Shown one piece after another: positions 8,645 to 17,150 of a stretch of DNA of 64,000 bases. The notes beneath the pieces are model-generated. The model made no database searches and was not told the origin of the DNA. It was given only the letters and a program-made list of their open reading frames with translations. The stretch comes from Flavihumibacter solisilvae (lineage in GTDB: Bacteria > Bacteroidota > Bacteroidia > Chitinophagales > Chitinophagaceae), in the NCBI RefSeq assembly GCF_000814475.1, contig NZ_JSVC01000008.1, forward strand, positions 62,001-126,000, given 5' to 3'. Both the position numbers and the translations under genes were made by a program. Positions within the stretch are counted from its first letter, which is position 1. Each line of letters starts with the position of its first letter.

Positions 8645-10231
8645 ATGAAATTGATAACTGAAAAACACCTTGGTCTCGCGGACTTCAAGGCTATTGTCTG
8701 CGACGAACAAATGATTTCAATTGACAGTTCCGTACTCGGGAAAGTGTCGAAGAACCATGATTTCTTGAAAGGATTCGCATCCAACAAGATCATATACGGG
8801 ATTAATACAGGTTTCGGCCCGATGGCGCAATACAGGATCAGCGAGGATAACCTGGTTGAATTGCAATATAACCTGATCCGCAGCCATAGCTCAGGCAGCG
8901 GTAAGCCCATCGATCCGGTGCTCGTACGCGGACTCCTGCTTGCACGTTTGAATAACTTCCTGCAGGGCTATTCCGGTATTCATCCTGAACTGGTTGAATT
9001 GCTGGTAAACCTGCTCAATAAAAAAGTTTATCCATGCATCTATGAGCATGGCGGTGTTGGCGCAAGCGGCGACCTCGTTCAGCTCGCGCATCTCGCACTG
9101 GCACTCATCGGTGAAGGAGAAGTCTGGTATCAGAACGAGTTACGTCCAACAGCCGAAGTGTATTCGGAACTTGGCATCAAACCTCTCCGGATCCATGTCC
9201 GCGAAGGTCTCGCGCTTATCAACGGAACCTCAGCCATGACAGGCATTGCCATGATGAACCTGCTGCAGGCGAAGAAGCTTCTCGAGTGGTCTGTACTGAT
9301 GTCGGCCATGACCAACGAGGTTGTGGAAGCATATGACGATCATTTCTCACATGAACTGAATCACGTAAAGCATCATCACGGCCAGCAGACCGTTGCTGCG
9401 ATGATGAGGTCATTGCTGGGCGACAGTAAAATGATCCGCTGCCGTAAGAAACACCTGTACGAAGGCGACAAGATGGATCAGGACGTGTTTGAAGACAAAG
9501 TGCAGGAATATTATTCCCTCCGCTGCATTACACAGGTGCTCGGACCCATCATGGACACGATCCAGCATGCGGAAAAAGTGATCGTTGCAGAATTTAACTC
9601 CGTTAACGATAATCCCATCATTGACCATGAGAACGCAAACATCTTCCATGGCGGAAACTTCCATGGAGACTATGTTTCGCTTGAAATGGACAAGCTGAAA
9701 ATTGCTATTACAAAATTGTCGATGTTGTCGGAAAGGCAGTTGAACTATCTCCTGAATGCAAAGCTGAATGAGAAGTTCCCGCCATTCCTGAATCTTGGGG
9801 TACTGGGTCTCAACTTTGGCATGCAGGGAATGCAGTTCACTGCTACTTCCACTGTTGCTGAGAACCAGACATTATCAGGTCCGATGTATATCCATAGCAT
9901 TCCGAATAACAACGACAACCAGGATATTGTGAGCATGGGCTGCAATGCTGCTTTGCTCGCGAGGCGGGTGATCGGAAATTCATTTGAAGTGCTGTCCATC
10001 CAGATGATGACCCTGCTGCAGGCCGTGGATTACCTGGAATGCCAGGACCGGATGGCAGATGCAACCGTAAGGATGTACAGGCAGATCAGGGAGATCTTCC
10101 CTTTGTTCACTGAAGATCAGCCAAAATATAAAGACCTGGAAAGAGTGAAGCGCTTTTTTGAAGCGGCAGATCCGGTGGTAAGCAATTCCGCAAGGTCAAC
10201 AACCGGTAAAGCGGTATTTGCTTCATCATAA
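8645..10231 (+). CDS. Tyrosine ammonia-lyase (HAL/PAL family)
   Basis: The 528-residue protein is an MIO-dependent aromatic amino acid lyase. The cofactor triad A140-S141-G142 lies in GGVGASGDLVQLAHLAL. The stretches IYGINTGFGPMAQYRI and QYNLIRSHSSGSGKP closely resemble the characterised Flavobacterium johnsoniae tyrosine ammonia-lyase as I remember it, rather than HutH. It converts tyrosine to 4-coumarate, the aryl starter of flexirubins. The selectivity region reads S-H, which alone would not separate TAL from HAL; the wider similarity and the adjacent aryl ligase decide it. The start follows a 117-bp gap with a promoter-like element. Confidence 0.92.
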   Translation: MKLITEKHLGLADFKAIVCDEQMISIDSSVLGKVSKNHDFLKGFASNKIIYGINTGFGPMAQYRISEDNLVELQYNLIRSHSSGSGKPIDPVLVRGLLLARLNNFLQGYSGIHPELVELLVNLLNKKVYPCIYEHGGVGASGDLVQLAHLALALIGEGEVWYQNELRPTAEVYSELGIKPLRIHVREGLALINGTSAMTGIAMMNLLQAKKLLEWSVLMSAMTNEVVEAYDDHFSHELNHVKHHHGQQTVAAMMRSLLGDSKMIRCRKKHLYEGDKMDQDVFEDKVQEYYSLRCITQVLGPIMDTIQHAEKVIVAEFNSVNDNPIIDHENANIFHGGNFHGDYVSLEMDKLKIAITKLSMLSERQLNYLLNAKLNEKFPPFLNLGVLGLNFGMQGMQFTATSTVAENQTLSGPMYIHSIPNNNDNQDIVSMGCNAALLARRVIGNSFEVLSIQMMTLLQAVDYLECQDRMADATVRMYRQIREIFPLFTEDQPKYKDLERVKRFFEAADPVVSNSARSTTGKAVFASS

Positions 10232-10256
10232 AATAAAAGCGATAACGATCTTATCT

Positions 10257-10985
10257 ATGAAATGTGTTTTGGTTACAGGCGGCTCAAGAGGTATCGGACG
10301 TGCGATTTGTTTAAAAATGGCAACGCTCGGCTACTATGTACTGGTAAATTATAAAGGAAATGAGGTGGCAGCACTAGAGACATTGTCGCTGCTTAAAACA
10401 GCGGGTGGTGATGGCGAACTGATTCCTTTCGACGTACAGAATAAAGAACAGGTAAAATCCGTTTTAGGGGCCTGGCAGGAACAGCACCCCGATAAAACGA
10501 TCGAGATTCTCGTGAACAACGCCGGTATCAAAGACGATACGCTGATGATGTGGATGAAGGACGAGCAATGGGAAAATGTACGGAGTACCAGCCTTGATGG
10601 ATTTTTTTATGTTACCCGTGAAGTGCTCAGCGGAATGCTGATGCGCAAATCGGGCAGAATAATAAATATAGTTTCACTATCCGGACAAAAGGGTATGGCC
10701 GGCCAGACCAATTACTCTGCCGCAAAAGCAGGAGTGATCGGGGCAACAAAGGCACTCGCCCAGGAGATTGGAAAAAGAGGGATAACGGTAAATGCGGTAG
10801 CTCCCGGATTTATCCAGACCGATATGACGGAGGGACTGAATGAAAAGGATCTGAAGACAATGATCCCTGCTCAGCGTTTTGGCCAGCCTGAAGAAGTAGC
10901 TCATGCGGTTGCTTTCCTTGCTGCACCGGAATCCGCTTATATAACGGGAATTGTATTACCGGTAAACGGGGGACTATATACTTAA
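10257..10985 (+). CDS. 3-oxoacyl-ACP reductase (FabG-like SDR) of the polyene pathway
   Basis: This 242-residue classical short-chain dehydrogenase has the cofactor motif TGGSRGIG at residues 7-14, NNAG in the centre, a catalytic Ser in NIVSLSG and YSAAK (Tyr-x3-Lys). The C-terminus carries PEEVAHAVAFLAAPESAYITG, as in FabG. The ATG at 10257 gives a normal FabG N-terminus; the frame also allows TTG at 10218, inside the ammonia-lyase gene, which I reject. It most likely reduces the beta-keto group in each polyene elongation cycle, the role of ApeQ in aryl-polyene clusters. It is flanked by the starter-unit genes and the first ketosynthase. Confidence 0.88.
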   Translation: MKCVLVTGGSRGIGRAICLKMATLGYYVLVNYKGNEVAALETLSLLKTAGGDGELIPFDVQNKEQVKSVLGAWQEQHPDKTIEILVNNAGIKDDTLMMWMKDEQWENVRSTSLDGFFYVTREVLSGMLMRKSGRIINIVSLSGQKGMAGQTNYSAAKAGVIGATKALAQEIGKRGITVNAVAPGFIQTDMTEGLNEKDLKTMIPAQRFGQPEEVAHAVAFLAAPESAYITGIVLPVNGGLYT

Positions 10986-10992
10986 TACAGGT

Positions 10993-12216
10993 ATGAACAG
11001 AGTTGTGATAACAGGCATGGGGATTTATTCCTGTATCGGGAAGAACCTGGAAGAAGTGAGGCAATCACTTTTTGCAGGAAGATCAGGTATCATCCTGGAC
11101 CCGGAACGGAAATCCTTTGGATACCGCTCCGGCCTTACTGGCTTCGTGGAAAGGCCGAATCTGAAAGGAATCCTGGACCGTCGGGCCCGGGTTATGCTTC
11201 CCGAGCAGGGGGAGTATGCCTACCTGGCAACTCTGGAAGCACTGAAACAGGCCGGGATCGGTGAAGACCTTCTCCTGAAAAAGGAGATCGGCGTATTGTA
11301 TGGCAACGACAGTTCAGCAGAACCTGTCGTGACTGCCACTGATACGATGCGTGAAAAGAAGGATACCACGCTGGTGGGATCGGGTTCTGTTTTCCAGACC
11401 ATGAATTCCACCGTTACCATGAACCTGGCAACCATCTTCCATCTTAAAGGAATCAACTTTACGATAAGCGCGGCCTGCGCAAGCGGGTCACATTCCATAG
11501 GACTTGGATATCATTTTATCAAATCGGGACTGCAGGAAGCAGTTATCTGCGGTGGCGCACAGGAACTGAACATTTACTCAATGGGAAGTTTCGATGCACT
11601 TTCTGCATTTTCCATCCGCGAATCGGAGCCCGAGCGCGCTTCAAGGCCCTTCGACAAAAATCGCGATGGCCTTATTCCCAGCGGCGGTGCCGCAACCGTC
11701 ATCCTGGAAAGCCTCGACTCCGCATTGGAAAGAGGTGCAACAATCCTCGGTGAAGTGGTTGGTTATGGCTTTTCGTCAAATGGCGGACATATCTCAAATC
11801 CCACTGTCGACGGACCGGTAAGGGCACTGAATATGGCCCTGAAGGATGCCGGCCTTCAGCCGGGCGATATTTTTTATATCAACGCCCATGCAACTTCCAC
11901 TCCGGCAGGAGATTCAAGTGAAGCAAGGGCGATTGATACGGTATTCGGGGAAACAAGGCCCTATGTGAGTTCAACCAAGTCAATGACCGGGCACGAGTGC
12001 TGGATGGCCGGTGCAAGTGAGATCATTTATTCCATGCTGATGATGCAGAACGGATTTATTGCACCCAATATAAACTTTGAAGAGCCGGACGAAGATTCCG
12101 CCCGTCTTAACATTGTTACTGAAACCATAGAGACAGAATTTAACTGCTTTTTGTCCAACTCCTTCGGGTTCGGCGGAACAAACAGTTCGCTGATCGTAAA
12201 GGCATATACCCCCTAA
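10993..12216 (+). CDS. Beta-ketoacyl-ACP synthase (KS), catalytically complete
   Basis: This 407-residue FabF/FabB-type condensing enzyme has all three catalytic residues: C162 in AACASGSH, H299 in NAHATSTPAGD and H334 in TGHECWMAG. GFGGTNSS near the C-terminus completes the thiolase fold. It starts 7 nt after the ketoreductase and is followed by an ACP 12 nt later. It should carry out decarboxylative condensation with malonyl-ACP during aryl-polyene elongation. Three complete ketosynthases exist in the block; their division into starter and elongation roles cannot be read from sequence. Confidence 0.9.
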   Translation: MNRVVITGMGIYSCIGKNLEEVRQSLFAGRSGIILDPERKSFGYRSGLTGFVERPNLKGILDRRARVMLPEQGEYAYLATLEALKQAGIGEDLLLKKEIGVLYGNDSSAEPVVTATDTMREKKDTTLVGSGSVFQTMNSTVTMNLATIFHLKGINFTISAACASGSHSIGLGYHFIKSGLQEAVICGGAQELNIYSMGSFDALSAFSIRESEPERASRPFDKNRDGLIPSGGAATVILESLDSALERGATILGEVVGYGFSSNGGHISNPTVDGPVRALNMALKDAGLQPGDIFYINAHATSTPAGDSSEARAIDTVFGETRPYVSSTKSMTGHECWMAGASEIIYSMLMMQNGFIAPNINFEEPDEDSARLNIVTETIETEFNCFLSNSFGFGGTNSSLIVKAYTP

Positions 12217-12228
12217 ACCATCTTAACT

Positions 12229-12486
12229 ATGACAGTTGAAAAAATTATTGAAAAAGTAAATCGTTTTCTTGTGGACGAATTCGAGGTTGCCCCTGAATTG
12301 ATTTCACCGGAAGCAAACCTCCAGGAAACGCTGGAACTTGACAGTCTCGACTATATTGATATGGTTGTTGTACTTGAGAGCAATTTTGGATTCAAGGTTA
12401 AGCCTGAAGATTTTGTGGGCATAAACAGTTTCCAGGATTTCTATGACTATGTGTGCGACCGTGTAACCGCTAAAGAACTGGTATAA
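12229..12486 (+). CDS. Acyl carrier protein (first of two in the cluster)
   Basis: This 85-residue acidic helical protein has the phosphopantetheine site LELDSLDYIDM, with S39 as the attachment serine. It matches a type II ACP in length and motif. It lies between a ketosynthase and an acyltransferase; its TAA stop shares a base with the ATG of the next gene (TAATG), which suggests coupled translation. It probably carries the growing aryl polyene or the malonyl extender. AcpS at 6862 is the likely activator. Confidence 0.92.
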   Translation: MTVEKIIEKVNRFLVDEFEVAPELISPEANLQETLELDSLDYIDMVVVLESNFGFKVKPEDFVGINSFQDFYDYVCDRVTAKELV

Positions 12487-13367
12487 TGCCTTCCTGGGAA
12501 GGAAAAAGTAAAACGACCCCGCTGGGTTACCGGATCTTTGTAGGCATATTAAAAATATTCGGCCTCAGGCCAGCATACTGGCTCTTGTATTTTGTAGCTG
12601 CTTATTATGTTATCTTTTCCCGGAAAACCACTACAGTTCTTTACCAGTTCTATCACAACCGTTTGGGATACGGAAGGTGGAAAACTTACCGGTACATCTA
12701 CCGCAATTATTATCGTTTCGGCCAGACGCTGATCGATAAGGTGGCTGTTCAGTCGGGGATCCTGAACCCGTTTACCTATGACTTTGAAGGTGAACATTAC
12801 CTGCGCGGGATGGTGGCCGAAGGAAAAGGTGGTCTGCTGATCAGCGCTCACATCGGGAACTGGGAAATTGCAGGGCACCTGCTAAAAAGACTCAATACCA
12901 CTATTAACGTGGTAATGTACGATGGTGAGCATGAGCAGATCAAGGCCTACCTCGAACAGGTTACGGGAGGTAGAAATATGAACATCATCCTGATCCGCGA
13001 AGATCTTTCACATATTTACGCCATTAGTGAGGCGCTGCAGAACAACCAGCTGGTTTGTATGCATGCCGACCGTTTCATGGAAGGCAACAAGACCCTTCAG
13101 GCCGTAATGCTCGGAGAGTCGGCTGCACTACCCGCAGGTCCGTTTATCCTTGCCTCAAGGTTCCAGGTGCCAGTCTCCTTCGTATTTGCATTCAAGGAAA
13201 CTGCCAGGCATTACCACTTATATGCAACCGAACCTCTTCCGCTTCAACAAATGGATAAGAAGGAAAAAATGGACCGCCTGCTGAAAGACTTTGTAAAGGA
13301 AATGGAAAACCGGGTGCTTCAATACCCTGAACAATGGTTCAACTATTTTGATTTTTGGAAACAATGA
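12486..13367 (+). CDS. LPLAT acyltransferase (LpxL/HtrB-like)
   Basis: This 293-residue protein resembles lipid A late acyltransferases: a hydrophobic N-terminal segment (YWLLYFVAAYYVIFS), then the H-x4-E catalytic motif HIGNWE at residues 122-127, and later MHADRFMEGN and PAGPFILA. Enzymes of this family move an acyl chain from ACP to a membrane lipid acceptor. Aryl-polyene clusters commonly carry one, and here it starts on the last base of the ACP gene, so the ACP-bound polyene is a natural donor. The acceptor (dialkylresorcinol or a glycolipid) is unknown. Confidence 0.82.
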   Translation: MPSWEGKSKTTPLGYRIFVGILKIFGLRPAYWLLYFVAAYYVIFSRKTTTVLYQFYHNRLGYGRWKTYRYIYRNYYRFGQTLIDKVAVQSGILNPFTYDFEGEHYLRGMVAEGKGGLLISAHIGNWEIAGHLLKRLNTTINVVMYDGEHEQIKAYLEQVTGGRNMNIILIREDLSHIYAISEALQNNQLVCMHADRFMEGNKTLQAVMLGESAALPAGPFILASRFQVPVSFVFAFKETARHYHLYATEPLPLQQMDKKEKMDRLLKDFVKEMENRVLQYPEQWFNYFDFWKQ

Positions 13368-13789
13368 CGGTTAACGCCGAAAATATAACATCCCTGATCC
13401 CGCAGCGGGATCCGTTCGTAATGATCGATAACCTGCTCCACGATGATGAAGTACGTACCAATACTAACTTCACCATCCGTGCAGAGAATATTTTTATGTC
13501 AGGGAATCACCTGTCCGCGGCTGCACTGGTAGAGAATATCGCGCAGACTGCCGCAGCAGGCGCTGGCTATAAAGCCATCAGCCAGGATTCGCCGGTACTG
13601 GTTGGGTTTATCGGGGCAATCAAAAACCTTGAGATTGGAGAGCTCCCCGAAGTGGGCGATGTGCTGGAAACCGAAACGAAACTGGTTAATACCGTATTCA
13701 ATGTATCAATCGTAGAGGGCGTCGTAACCTGCAACGGCAGGAAACTCGCCTCCTGTGAAATGAAGATTTTCCTTCAACCGAAACCATAA
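13364..13789 (+). CDS. 3-hydroxyacyl-ACP dehydratase, hotdog fold (ApeP-like)
   Basis: This 141-residue single hotdog domain opens with LIPQRDPFVMIDNL, the FabZ-like N-terminal hairpin, and contains GNHLSAAALVENIAQTAAAG, where a His (NHL) and a Glu (LVEN) occupy the usual catalytic area. The ATG at 13364 overlaps the upstream TGA (ATGA), which I prefer to the TTG at 13355. It should dehydrate 3-hydroxyacyl-ACP intermediates to give the trans double bonds of the polyene, probably together with the second dehydratase at 23466, as ApeP works with ApeI in known aryl-polyene systems. Confidence 0.82.
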   Translation: MTVNAENITSLIPQRDPFVMIDNLLHDDEVRTNTNFTIRAENIFMSGNHLSAAALVENIAQTAAAGAGYKAISQDSPVLVGFIGAIKNLEIGELPEVGDVLETETKLVNTVFNVSIVEGVVTCNGRKLASCEMKIFLQPKP

Positions 13790-13805
13790 AGATCAAATCT
13801 TCATT

Positions 13806-14456
13806 ATGAAAAGTATGTTGAAAAAGCTGTTGTGTGTGTTACTGGTCGCAGGATCAGTTAATACAGGCTTCGCGCAGAAAGCAAAACCGGTCTTTGCACC
13901 GGAAACTCCCATTGTGTACCTGGGAATTGACTTCACGGAAACCCGTGTGGTGAACGATGCTGTTGCAACGGCAACTGATATAAAGGCACGTTTTTTCCCG
14001 GGCATCAACCAGGTAGTTGTGAATGAAGCAGAAAAGAAGTACGACTGGCAAAAGGCATTGGATAAATCCAACCTGTCAAACGACCTGAGCCTGGTGACTG
14101 CAATGAATGAGACTCTTGATGAGAGTAAGATCCGTTCTACCAACACTGCCGATGAAAGAAGACTGACGGAAGCAGATGTGAAGAAGGTCATTGCGAAATA
14201 TAATTTCAAGGGTAAGGAAGGCGTAGGCCTGATGCTGGTAATGGAATCACTCAGCAAAACAGCCGAGGCGGGCACCATGTACGTTACTTTCATTGACATG
14301 CCTTCCGGCAAAGTGTTGATTACGGAAAGAATGACAGGAAAGGCGCAGGGTTTCGGATTCCGTAACTATTACGCCTACACGGTTTACAAAGTGATCCAGG
14401 AGATTAAGAAGAATAAAATAAGCGAATGGAGGACAAAATACGCCTCCAGGAAATAA
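13806..14456 (+). CDS. Secreted protein of unknown function in the pigment cluster
   Basis: I do not recognise this 216-residue protein. It has a clear signal peptide (KSMLKKLLCVLLVAG, then cleavage near FAQKA) and a mixed, soluble body with no Cys in the mature part. The region DFTETRVVNDAV and the aromatic C-terminus (NYYAYTVYKVIQEI) suggest a globular alpha/beta periplasmic protein. It lies 16 nt after a dehydratase gene, and its stop overlaps the next ATG (TAATG), so it is tightly embedded in the operon. A role in handling the finished pigment in the periplasm is possible but only inferred from position. Confidence 0.6.
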   Translation: MKSMLKKLLCVLLVAGSVNTGFAQKAKPVFAPETPIVYLGIDFTETRVVNDAVATATDIKARFFPGINQVVVNEAEKKYDWQKALDKSNLSNDLSLVTAMNETLDESKIRSTNTADERRLTEADVKKVIAKYNFKGKEGVGLMLVMESLSKTAEAGTMYVTFIDMPSGKVLITERMTGKAQGFGFRNYYAYTVYKVIQEIKKNKISEWRTKYASRK

Positions 14457-14884
14457 TGGAAAAAGCAACTCTGTCATACAAAACTGAAGTAGCGGTAAGG
14501 TTCAATGAAGCGGATCCACTGGGTATCGTCTGGCACGGGCATTACGTTCGGTATTTTGAAGATGGGCGCGAGGCATTCGGCCAGGAATACGGGCTGAGTT
14601 ACCTGCATGTATACAACCAGGGTTACGCTGTTCCCATTGTGAGCCTGCAATGTGATTACAAGCGGTCTCTCCGTTATGGCGACAGGATGATCATCGAAAC
14701 GATCTACACACCCTGCGAGGCAGCCAAGCTATTGTTCAACTACCGCCTATACAATGCGGCAACAAAAGAACTGGTGGCAAAGGGATCATCCGTACAGGTA
14801 TTTCTTGACCTGAAAAACAACAGTCTTCACCTTACCAACCCGGCGTTTTTTGTCGAGTGGAAAGAAAAATATAAAATGACCTGA
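14456..14884 (+). CDS. Acyl-CoA/ACP thioesterase, 4-hydroxybenzoyl-CoA thioesterase family
   Basis: This single hotdog domain of about 142 residues carries the 4HBT signature around FNEADPLGIVWHGHYVRYFEDG, including the Asp that acts in catalysis in 4-hydroxybenzoyl-CoA thioesterases. ATG 14456 overlaps the upstream stop (TAATG) and is preferred; an in-frame ATG at 14426 would add ten residues inside the upstream gene. In the cluster it may release or edit aryl-polyene thioesters, or recycle mis-primed carriers, the role suggested for thioesterases in related clusters. Confidence 0.82.
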   Translation: MEKATLSYKTEVAVRFNEADPLGIVWHGHYVRYFEDGREAFGQEYGLSYLHVYNQGYAVPIVSLQCDYKRSLRYGDRMIIETIYTPCEAAKLLFNYRLYNAATKELVAKGSSVQVFLDLKNNSLHLTNPAFFVEWKEKYKMT

Positions 14885-14887
14885 GGA

Positions 14888-16024
14888 ATGGCGAAGAAGG
14901 GAACATACGTGGTTGCTGACAACGTGGTTACGCCATTAGGGTACTCCACCGCTGCGGTTCTGCAGGAGATCACTGCGGGCAATACCGGCGTGCAGGTGAA
15001 TGAAGGTCAGCAGTTTCGTGACCAGCCAGTTTGCGCTTCACTGTTTTCAGCGGGCCAATGGTCAGAAATTGAAGCCGCCACCGCCCCCGGGTTTACACAG
15101 TTTGAGCAACTGTTGCTGTTTTCAGTACAACAGGCCATGCAACAGGCAAACATTGATCTCAGTGACGATCGTACGCTTTTACTGATCGCATCAACAAAAG
15201 GAAATATCGGTCTGCTTGAAGCAGGGAGCGATGATCCCGAAGGCACTACAGCCCTGTACCTTTCCGCTGCAAAAGTGGGGGTACAACTGAAATACCATTC
15301 CACACCAATCGTGGTTTCGAATGCATGCATTTCGGGCATGACAGCCCTTCTGGTCGCAAAAAGACTTATGGAATCAGGGCACTATGATCATGCCGTGGTG
15401 ACTGGCGCAGATGTGATCTCGCCATTCATAGTCGCAGGATTCCGTTCATTCCAGGCATTGAGCGATGAAGTCTGCCAGCCATTCGACCAGCACCGCAAGG
15501 GGATAAATCTTGGGGAAGCAGCGGCTACCATCATCCTGTCGGTGAACCCTTCCGGGATCCGCCTGTCGGGTGGAAGTTCCAGCAGCGACGCCAACCATAT
15601 TTCAGGTCCTTCACGCACCGGCGCAGAAATGGCCCAGGCCATTAGAGCAGCGCTGGAATCTTCGGCTGTTGATGCCCGCGAGATTGGTTTTGTGTCGGCT
15701 CACGGAACGGCCACGCCATTCAATGATGAAATGGAAGCAAAGGCCTTTATGCTTGCCGGTCTCAACGAATCACCGGTGTTCAGTCTCAAAGCTTATTTCG
15801 GCCATACCCTTGGAGCAGCCGGGTTATTGGAGTCTGCCGTTTCCATCGAAGCTATGCGCCGTGATACTATAATTGCTTCGAAAGGTTACAGCACGCATGG
15901 GGTAAGCCAACCTGTAAAGGTTTCAAACAGTACCACACATTCCGAAGGAATCAAACATATTTTGAAAACAGGATCCGGCTTTGGCGGGTGCAATGCTGCA
16001 CTCGTCTTCAGTAAAGCCGGGTAA
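14888..16024 (+). CDS. Beta-ketoacyl-ACP synthase (KS), second complete copy
   Basis: This 378-residue condensing enzyme keeps the catalytic set C147 (SNACISGM), H272 (SAHGTATP) and H306 (YFGHTLGAAG). It is shorter than typical FabF (about 410) because the N-terminal and interdomain loops are trimmed; GFGGCNAAL closes the fold. It starts 3 nt after the thioesterase. Its HGTATPFNDEMEAKAF segment resembles the ketosynthases of aryl-polyene and polyunsaturated systems. It may act on early or late chain lengths; the sequence does not say which. Confidence 0.88.
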   Translation: MAKKGTYVVADNVVTPLGYSTAAVLQEITAGNTGVQVNEGQQFRDQPVCASLFSAGQWSEIEAATAPGFTQFEQLLLFSVQQAMQQANIDLSDDRTLLLIASTKGNIGLLEAGSDDPEGTTALYLSAAKVGVQLKYHSTPIVVSNACISGMTALLVAKRLMESGHYDHAVVTGADVISPFIVAGFRSFQALSDEVCQPFDQHRKGINLGEAAATIILSVNPSGIRLSGGSSSSDANHISGPSRTGAEMAQAIRAALESSAVDAREIGFVSAHGTATPFNDEMEAKAFMLAGLNESPVFSLKAYFGHTLGAAGLLESAVSIEAMRRDTIIASKGYSTHGVSQPVKVSNSTTHSEGIKHILKTGSGFGGCNAALVFSKAG

Positions 16025-16042
16025 AATTTTTTTAGAGAGAAA

Positions 16043-17113
16043 ATGAATCATTTTTCGAAGGATACCAGGACGGCAGTAGAAGCCAAGGAAGAAGCACAAC
16101 GTATAGCATTCGGACCCGTTATGTTCCAGGCCGCTCAGGCAATGAGGAAGAACGGACTGCTGATGATTCTGCGCAATGCAGGCAAAGCCGGCATCACCGT
16201 TGAAGACGCTGCAGAAAAAGCGGGATTGTCTGTATACGGCGCCAGGGTATTGCTGGAAGCAGGGCTGGGTATGGGTGTATGCATCATAAATGAAGAGAAA
16301 TACACCCTGACAAAGACCGGGTTCTTCCTGCTTGCCGACCCGCTCACGGCAGTGAACATGGACTTCATAGACGATGTATGTTATGACGGACTTGCCAGCC
16401 TCGAAGAAAGCGTCGCTACCGGCAAGCCGGTCGGGCTTAAGGTTTTCGGCGAGTGGCCAACTATCTATGAGGGCTTGTCCAAGCTTCCTGAAAATATCCA
16501 GCGTAGCTGGTTCGCCTTCGATCACTACTATTCAGACGGCTCATTCCCGCTCGTTCGCAAACACGTGTTTGACCTGGGAGTGAGAAAAATGATCGACATC
16601 GGTGGCAATACCGGCAAATGGGCAATCTCAGCGGTAACAAATAATCCTGACCTGCACATCACTATGATGGATCTGCCCGGTCAACTTGCGGTGGCGCAGA
16701 AGAAAATTGCCGACCTCGGTCTCGGCGAAAGGATCAACTTTCATCCTGTAAACATCCTGGATGAAAAAGAGCAGTTCCCTAAAGGACATGATGCCATCTG
16801 GATGAGCCAGTTCCTCGATTGTTTCTCTGAAGAGGAAATAACATCTATCCTCAGGCGCTGCTACGATGCCCTCGATGAAACAGGGTACCTGCTGATCATG
16901 GAGAATTTCTGGGACTGCCAGAAGTTCGCAGCCGCTGCATTCACGCTCCAGATGACCTCCCTGTATTTCACTGCCCTGGCTAATGGCAACAGCCAGTTGT
17001 ATCATTCAGAGGTATTCAAGAAATGCGTGTATGCAGCCGGATTTAAAATTGAAAATCAAATTGACCATATTGGTGAAGCGGGCCACACCCTGCTCATCTG
17101 CCGGAAAAACTGA
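16043..17113 (+). CDS. SAM-dependent methyltransferase with winged-helix N-terminus (O-methyltransferase-like)
   Basis: The 356-residue protein has an N-terminal helical/winged-helix part (about residues 20-110, including ITVEDAAEKAGLSVYGARVLLEAGL) typical of dimerising plant-type O-methyltransferases, then a Rossmann domain with motif I DIGGNTGKW starting at D185 and MMDLPGQL after the second strand. An AGAGAGAAA purine run lies just before the ATG, one of the few Shine-Dalgarno-like sites in the block. Some flexirubins carry methyl groups on the aryl end, so ring C- or O-methylation of the pigment is the likely job. The target atom is not predictable here. Confidence 0.8.
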   Translation: MNHFSKDTRTAVEAKEEAQRIAFGPVMFQAAQAMRKNGLLMILRNAGKAGITVEDAAEKAGLSVYGARVLLEAGLGMGVCIINEEKYTLTKTGFFLLADPLTAVNMDFIDDVCYDGLASLEESVATGKPVGLKVFGEWPTIYEGLSKLPENIQRSWFAFDHYYSDGSFPLVRKHVFDLGVRKMIDIGGNTGKWAISAVTNNPDLHITMMDLPGQLAVAQKKIADLGLGERINFHPVNILDEKEQFPKGHDAIWMSQFLDCFSEEEITSILRRCYDALDETGYLLIMENFWDCQKFAAAAFTLQMTSLYFTALANGNSQLYHSEVFKKCVYAAGFKIENQIDHIGEAGHTLLICRKN

Positions 17114-17150
17114 TCCGGAACCGATTGCAAAACATTAAAAAACACCTTAC

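Noticed and set aside
8645-10231. Histidine ammonia-lyase (HutH) for the MIO enzyme
   Set aside because: The S-H pair at the selectivity site fits HutH too, but the wider sequence resembles a characterised flavobacterial tyrosine ammonia-lyase and no hut genes are near.
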